NCBI GenBank assembly: GCA_020353215.1
Contig: CP070692.1
Span: 207,812-245,032, forward strand
Length of the DNA: 37,221 nucleotides
From: Deltaproteobacteria bacterium
Lineage (GTDB): Bacteria > Desulfobacterota > Syntrophobacteria > BM002
Direction: 5' to 3'
Numbering within the stretch: position 1 is the stretch's first letter; each line of letters opens with the position of its first letter. The notes beneath the pieces are model-generated. The model was not told the origin of the DNA, did no database searches, and saw only the letters and a program-made list of their open reading frames with translations. The position numbers and the translations under genes were made by a program. This document shows, in pieces, positions 33,184 to 37,221 of the stretch.

Positions 33184-33399
33184 TCATTCTTTTACTTGAT
33201 ATTTGAAAGATAAGTTTAGCCTAGCTCGGTAGGCAGCAACCTTGCCATCCTCAATTTTCATATCCAGTTCTGTGACCTCAGCAATTCTTAAGTCGCGTAG
33301 ACTCTTGCCGGCTGTCTCCACAGCATTCCTTGCTGCCTCCTCCCAAGATACTTCGCTCGTGCCCACCAATTCGATTATTTTGTACGCGCTTACGGACAT
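33184..33399 (-). CDS. Dodecin, flavin-storage protein
   Basis: A 71-residue protein that assembles into a hollow dodecamer binding FMN, riboflavin or lumichrome. The family pattern is clear: KIIELVGTSEVSWEEAARNA, the Trp (residue 19) that stacks on the flavin, a central helix, and VTELDMKIEDGKVAAYRARL as the paired strands. Its length is normal. A GGGAGG site precedes the ATG at 33399. Its transcript probably starts at the promoter at 33528-33555 and ends at 32959-32997, making it a single-gene unit. The role is to buffer free flavin. Confidence 0.95.
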   Translation of the reverse strand: MSVSAYKIIELVGTSEVSWEEAARNAVETAGKSLRDLRIAEVTELDMKIEDGKVAAYRARLNLSFKYQVKE

Positions 33400-33527
33400 A
33401 ACCTCCCTCCTTTCTACCTGATGCTACGGATGTTGTTCCCCGCAGACCGAGCCCCTCCTAAAGTGGCTCAAAACCCACGGTGCCAATGAGAGATGCTTCA
33501 CACGTCTATCTAATTCTCTCAGTTCAC

Positions 33528-33555
33528 GATATACGTGGAGCAAAGATCTGGTCAA
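33528..33555 (-). promoter_or_regulatory. Sigma-70-like promoter for dodecin
   Basis: On the minus strand TTGACC (33555-33550), a 16-base spacer and TATATC (33533-33528). The 336 bases between the dodecin and Fe-S genes hold this site and no gene I can support. A TATAAT-like word at 33669-33674 on the plus strand lacks a -35 partner. Confidence 0.45.
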
Positions 33556-33735
33556 CCAGAAAAGTTAGTTGCAACGGAATTTCCTCCTTCCCAGGGGAAG
33601 GGGCCGAAGGATACTTTTGATGCTTGACCTTGGGTGTGCGTACGTTCGTTCCGGGGTGGAATTCTCGATATAATGTTTAGAAGGGAGTGTTGGCGTAGTT
33701 GAACAGCAACCTAGTAGTTGTCGGGTTCTTCTTTC

Positions 33736-34530
33736 CTATGGAAGCCGGGCGAGAGGATCGACACTGCAGGGCACGTTAACCGCGCATTTGCCGCAGACGT
33801 GGGTTGTCTCATGGAGACCCGATAGTTTCTCAGTCCGTTCAATATTAAACCGGAGTCGGTCCCAACAACACTTTCTATCAATACCATGTTCGCCGACGGC
33901 CTGGACCGGGCAGCGCTCAGCACATTTCAAACATTGCTGCCCGGCCTTATGAAGGCAAAGCTCTTGTGCCTCAACCAGAGGACTGTCACCAAGATCAGCC
34001 TCAGTGACTAGGCTGCCGAGACGACCTGCGCAGCCTGATGGCGTTATCAGTTGGGCATTGACGCCGAAACGCCCTAACGCTGATAGGTAAGCGAGATGTT
34101 TGTGAGACCATCTGGAAACGAGCCTCACCTCGTCAAAGTTATGCGTTGCCGGTGTAAGAGCGGATTGATACCCTCCACCGGCCAAGTAGTCCTGCATCCT
34201 TTCTGCCACCATACCGATCAGCTCGTTCGTTGCTTCATAGGCCAAGCCCCAATTACGGCAGGGAAACTTTCCGGGACTGTTTTCATTAACAAGGTCAATG
34301 GTAAAGGGAAGGAAAAAGACAACTACAGCCTTTACCGAGGACAGGAGTTGCGAGGGGAGAAAATGTCCGTCGAAAGCGATTTCCGGGAGAATGTCAAAAC
34401 GTTCATCGGCCTGAGCAGTAGCTAATAGCGGTTTCCGCCACCAGTTTTGTGCTCCGGCCGCTGCGGCATAGGTTGCAACGAGCTCTTCAACCAGGAGTCT
34501 GAGACCATCAACGGTTACTCTGGCACCCAT
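33736..34530 (-). CDS. 4Fe-4S protein related to epoxyqueuosine reductase (QueG-like)
   Basis: About 264 residues from the ATG at 34530 (GGGAGG upstream; the frame is open to 34671). The N-terminal part resembles the QueG-type domain (LPSQLLSSVKAVVVFFLPF, GRFGVNAQLITPSGCAGRLG, VTEADL). The C-terminal part has two Cys clusters, CLKCAERCPVQAV and CGKCAVNVPCSVDP, plus CCW between them, fit for two 4Fe-4S clusters. QueG completes queuosine in tRNA using cobalamin, but this shorter family lacks several QueG motifs, so its substrate is unknown. It lies between dodecin and the aldehyde-dehydrogenase-like gene on the same strand. Confidence 0.85.
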   Translation of the reverse strand: MGARVTVDGLRLLVEELVATYAAAAGAQNWWRKPLLATAQADERFDILPEIAFDGHFLPSQLLSSVKAVVVFFLPFTIDLVNENSPGKFPCRNWGLAYEATNELIGMVAERMQDYLAGGGYQSALTPATHNFDEVRLVSRWSHKHLAYLSALGRFGVNAQLITPSGCAGRLGSLVTEADLGDSPLVEAQELCLHKAGQQCLKCAERCPVQAVGEHGIDRKCCWDRLRFNIERTEKLSGLHETTHVCGKCAVNVPCSVDPLARLP

Positions 34531-34752
34531 ACCCCTGCCAACCTCCCATTTTTGTTGTTTATTTCCTTGAAGCCCCATCCTGAAGGGTTGATTACGTAAT
34601 CTGCAGATTGTGCCCGTTTCGACCCGGGGCGGGAAGGGGTTAACACGGCCACAACTCAGATCTTGCTGCAACTTGTCCTTTCATCTGAAAATCGCGGCAG
34701 AGGGGCTGCTTCAGCACCGGAACTAACCGCAAAACAGACTAAGGGCAATCAT

Positions 34753-35955
34753 TCAAGCGGTCGGACGGTGTACGAGTTCCTGGCTGTAAAGAAAGGCTCC
34801 GTCTCGCTCGATCCAGTCTTTGCCATGCCGTTCCAGAATCCAGCCACTCGATTTCTTGCCTCCAAAAGGAAGGCGAAGGGGTGTGAAGAAGAAATCGGGA
34901 TTATCGTGAATCATTCCGAAGTGCAGATCAAAGAGGTTTCTTGCTTCCTCTGGGGGTGATCCGAAAAAAGCCAGTAAGAACCCGTATCTGGTCTGAATTA
35001 ACTCGCGCACCACTTCTTGCGGATCGTCAAATGATTTGAGGACGAGGAACGGGCCGAAGAGTTCCAAGTCAGGAATCCCACCCTGTTCCATTTCAAGAAC
35101 CAGGGGCAACACGAATTCCCCTTTTATGGTGCCAGAGAGAAGTCGGGCCTCCTTACACTTTTCCAAAGCATTTTCAAGAATTAGCCGGGTCCGTTCCACC
35201 TTTATGGGGCCGATATCCGTTCCCGGATCGAAAGGGTCCCCCACTTTTAGATGGCGGACGTAGTCCAATATCTGCTTCCGCATAGCTTCATAATGGTCGC
35301 CGTGAATCAGGGCTTTTTTTATTGTAGTGCAGTACTGACCGCCATTGATGAAGGCACGGCGTGCGATAAATCTGCTTGCGGTCTCAACGTCTGCATCGGC
35401 AAAAACCACAGCGGCAGGCATACCGCCGGGCCCGGCGAAGAATACCTTGTCAAAAGCATGATACTTGCCGCGATAAGCCTCTCCCACCGAAGAAGCTCCG
35501 GAGATGAAGAGAACTCGCACAGCCGCATCTTCCACACAATTGCGACCGAATTCTCGATTGTCCTCCGCTACCACCGGTTCGAAAGATTCAAACGGTTCAC
35601 AGATTTCGGCGATTAGATCGGCTGACCGGGGTGTCTGTGAGGAGAAACTAAACCGCAGCCGGTTTCCCCCTAAAAGCGCAGCACCTCCGAGTCGTGCCAG
35701 CATGACGACCGGAGCATCATAAGGAAGGATCGCGGCAACGGTTCCATATGAGCTGCCATTCCGGAGCCAGTCAATTTCCTCTCGCATTGTCCGAAGATGG
35801 CCGACGGCCAAATCCACCTCGACTTCTGTAATCTTCACGGGAAATCCAGCATCCAGCGCTGCAGCCTTCAGGATATCCGAAGTTCTACGTTCAAGGGCGT
35901 CCGCAAACCGTGCAATCTCTTTGAGCCGAACACTGTAATCTACTGTTTCATCCAT
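34753..35955 (-). CDS. Aldehyde-dehydrogenase-fold protein lacking the catalytic Glu
   Basis: About 400 residues from the ATG at 35955 (a TTG at 36018 would add 21). The ALDH fold is clear: GGAALLGGNRLRFSFSSQTP, FISGASSVG, NGGQYCTTIKKA with the catalytic Cys, and PFGGKKSSGW near the end. The segment that normally reads LELGGK is FAGPGGM, so the general-base Glu is Gly, and the cofactor-binding KPSE is SFSS. The protein is also shorter than the usual 450-500. It may act on CoA thioesters or have lost dehydrogenase activity. It ends 222 bases upstream of the Fe-S gene start. A weak GAG ribosome site leaves the start open. Confidence 0.85.
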   Translation of the reverse strand: MDETVDYSVRLKEIARFADALERRTSDILKAAALDAGFPVKITEVEVDLAVGHLRTMREEIDWLRNGSSYGTVAAILPYDAPVVMLARLGGAALLGGNRLRFSFSSQTPRSADLIAEICEPFESFEPVVAEDNREFGRNCVEDAAVRVLFISGASSVGEAYRGKYHAFDKVFFAGPGGMPAAVVFADADVETASRFIARRAFINGGQYCTTIKKALIHGDHYEAMRKQILDYVRHLKVGDPFDPGTDIGPIKVERTRLILENALEKCKEARLLSGTIKGEFVLPLVLEMEQGGIPDLELFGPFLVLKSFDDPQEVVRELIQTRYGFLLAFFGSPPEEARNLFDLHFGMIHDNPDFFFTPLRLPFGGKKSSGWILERHGKDWIERDGAFLYSQELVHRPTA

Positions 35956-36096
35956 GGGTATCTCGCGCCAAAGTGTTTTGGGGTCAATTGAGATCTCGTC
36001 CTCAATACAGTCACGCAAAGGGCTACCGTGTTTGCGCCGACAAAGGCTTAACCGTGAGCGAGCATCGTAGCCTCACGATAGGTAACAACGTGCCCA

Positions 36097-36366
36097 TCAC
36101 AACCGAGTGGTGATGGTTTTCTCATACTCTGGGAAGTATTCACCAATGACCGGTAAATCGAAGCGAGATAATATCATTGTGTTACTTTCGCGGTCGAGCA
36201 GGAATTCAAATGATTTCTCGATCAGTGTTTCCGGGGTCACTTTGCCCCCGGTCAGCTTCTGGTAGTAATTTGTTGTAAGTGCGACTGTGTGAACCGTAGT
36301 GGTTGAAGCCTTTACCGTGACTTCGAAGTTCTCGTCGTCTTTCTGGATAACTTGGATTTCAACCAT
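36097..36366 (-). CDS. Conserved small protein of unknown function, 89 residues
   Basis: The frame is open to 36579 but overlaps the O-methyltransferase there; the ATG at 36366 behind GAGAGGAT gives an 89-residue protein. It has an N-terminal beta section (VEIQVIQKDDENFEVTVK), a Thr-rich strand (STTTVHTVALT) and a C-terminal block SFEFLLDRESNTMILSRFDL followed by VIGEYFPEYE. I believe this last block is conserved in short proteins of many bacteria, but I know no function. There is no signal peptide and no Cys. It begins 49 bases after the methyltransferase stop and is probably cotranscribed. Confidence 0.8.
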   Translation of the reverse strand: MVEIQVIQKDDENFEVTVKASTTTVHTVALTTNYYQKLTGGKVTPETLIEKSFEFLLDRESNTMILSRFDLPVIGEYFPEYEKTITTRL

Positions 36367-36415
36367 GGCAAAATCCTCTCGTACTGCAGTCGTCAATTCA
36401 TGTCTCGAAATCACC

Positions 36416-37057
36416 TCATTTCTTGAATGCGACTCCCAGCCCATCGCGAATGGGCACGAGCGTAACAATCCAGGTAGGGTCGCTGGTAATCTGCCGGGTG
36501 AATTCGCGAATTCCCTGAGTATCAGGAGAGTGGTCACTGTCGTCAAATATACTTCCACCCCAGAGCATATTGTCAACAATCAGTACACCGCCCCTCCCCA
36601 GCTTTTCTTTGATCACAGGCAGTGCGTCCGGGTAGCCATGCTTATCAATATCGTTGAAAATCAAATCAAATTGACCGGGCATCTCGCGAAGGCTTTGTAC
36701 GGCTTCGCCCACGTGATACTGAACGATCTCCCCTAATCCCAGCGCAGCAAGATGAGCCTGCGCTTTCTTCGACAGTCCGTCATCCCACACCACGTGATGT
36801 ACGGCACCCCCGCCGTTCTCCTTTACGGCCTGTGCAAACCAGGCCGTGGAGTAGCCGTAGCCTGAGCCAAGCTCAAAAATGTGCTTCGCGTTGATCATAC
36901 GCGCCATCTGGTAACAAAAATACCCGCAGGCAGCGCCGATGATCGGAAAGCCATTTTCCTTCGCATACAATTCCATTGCCTCCAATTCTGTTGGGCGAGC
37001 TGGAACCAGGCTGTCCAGATAATTCTTGACCTGCTTGGAAATCAATTCATCGCTCAT
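36416..37057 (-). CDS. Class-I SAM-dependent O-methyltransferase (CCoAMT/COMT-like)
   Basis: A 213-residue methyltransferase. The SAM-binding motif is IFELGSGYGYSTAWFA, the metal and catalytic motif is LIFNDIDKHGYPDALPVI, and DNMLWGG holds the second acidic/Asn metal ligand pair. Family members methylate catechol-like hydroxyls or related small molecules using a divalent ion. I chose the ATG at 37057 behind AGGGG; a TTG at 37072 adds five residues. It is the first gene of the leftward group with the 89-residue protein. The acceptor is unknown. Confidence 0.92.
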   Translation of the reverse strand: MSDELISKQVKNYLDSLVPARPTELEAMELYAKENGFPIIGAACGYFCYQMARMINAKHIFELGSGYGYSTAWFAQAVKENGGGAVHHVVWDDGLSKKAQAHLAALGLGEIVQYHVGEAVQSLREMPGQFDLIFNDIDKHGYPDALPVIKEKLGRGGVLIVDNMLWGGSIFDDSDHSPDTQGIREFTRQITSDPTWIVTLVPIRDGLGVAFKK

Positions 37058-37136
37058 CTGATTTCCCCTCAATAGTTCATGGCCGCAGAAAGTCCCTTCT
37101 CAATGGCGGTACCATAATAATAATCCAATAGGTAAA

Positions 37137-37155
37137 CCCTCGGCTTTGCCGGGGG
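37137..37155. repeat. REP-like or IS-end-like hairpin at the right edge
   Basis: CCCTCGGC-TTT-GCCGGGGG is a compact 8-pair stem with one T-G pair. It is nested in a second pair, AAACC (37134-37138) and GGTTT (37175-37179). This GC-rich foldback followed by spaced AAGGTTTG is reminiscent of IS200/IS605 ends or REP units, but the window stops before any transposase could be seen. Confidence 0.4.
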
Positions 37156-37221
37156 ACTCCATAAGGTTTGACCGTGTGAGGCAGTAGTAATAAGAAGACC
37201 TCCCATAGAGATCGCCAAATC

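Overview
The window is bacterial chromosomal DNA of moderate GC. It looks like a free-living anaerobic or facultative member of the Desulfobacterota (old Deltaproteobacteria) or a neighbouring phylum. The basis is family content only: a HydH/HydG (ZraS/ZraR)-type sigma-54 two-component pair, a Liv-type ABC transporter, AsmA, an M48 lipoprotein protease, a DUF2284 metal-binding protein, QueG-like Fe-S proteins and dodecin. No rRNA, tRNA, CRISPR array, phage gene or complete transposase was seen, so the taxonomic call is tentative.

Layout. 1-6224: the start of a secreted protein, the sigma-54 regulator and sensor kinase (overlapping genes), a small lipoprotein with a terminator-like hairpin, and an M48 metalloprotease. 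6306-12749: a divergent promoter pair drives the protease leftward and a Liv-type importer rightward (substrate-binding protein, LivH, LivM, LivG, LivF), which ends in a kynurenine-formamidase-like hydrolase. A 293-bp MITE-like element sits between the binding protein and LivH. 13171-13812: an MBL-fold hydrolase.

14100-21490 (minus strand) is the most interesting block: an S51 (cyanophycinase-like) protein fused to a cysteinyl-tRNA-synthetase C-terminal domain, a ThuA-Gfo/Idh/MocA fusion, a second Gfo/Idh/MocA oxidoreductase, a BcsL-type GNAT, an MshA-like GT4 glycosyltransferase and a PIG-L (LmbE) deacetylase. Glycosyltransferase, PIG-L deacetylase, acyltransferase and a CysRS-derived module recall the parts list of mycothiol and bacillithiol synthesis. 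However, no cysteine ligase (MshC or BshC) is visible, so a new amino-sugar conjugate pathway is a hypothesis, not a finding.

21913-28860: a DMT permease with an extreme His-rich tail, an MFS exporter, a nitroreductase-DUF2284 pair, a large AsmA protein, a 55-residue zinc-ribbon protein and an Ogt-type DNA alkyl transferase. 29164-32785: a likely operon of an oversized nucleotide-sugar dehydrogenase, a lipoprotein paralogous to the one at 3919-4527, and a degenerate M23-like exported protein. 33184-37057: dodecin, a QueG-like Fe-S protein, an aldehyde-dehydrogenase-fold protein lacking the usual catalytic Glu, a conserved 89-residue protein and an O-methyltransferase. A REP/IS-end-like hairpin lies at the right edge.

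Intergenic DNA carries several structured repeats: two related ~140-bp palindromes (13922-14058 and 17145-17287), an unrelated inverted repeat (12827-12971), a MITE-like element (7928-8220) and a degenerate tandem repeat (20067-20226). All functional calls come from reading motifs by eye; no database search was run.
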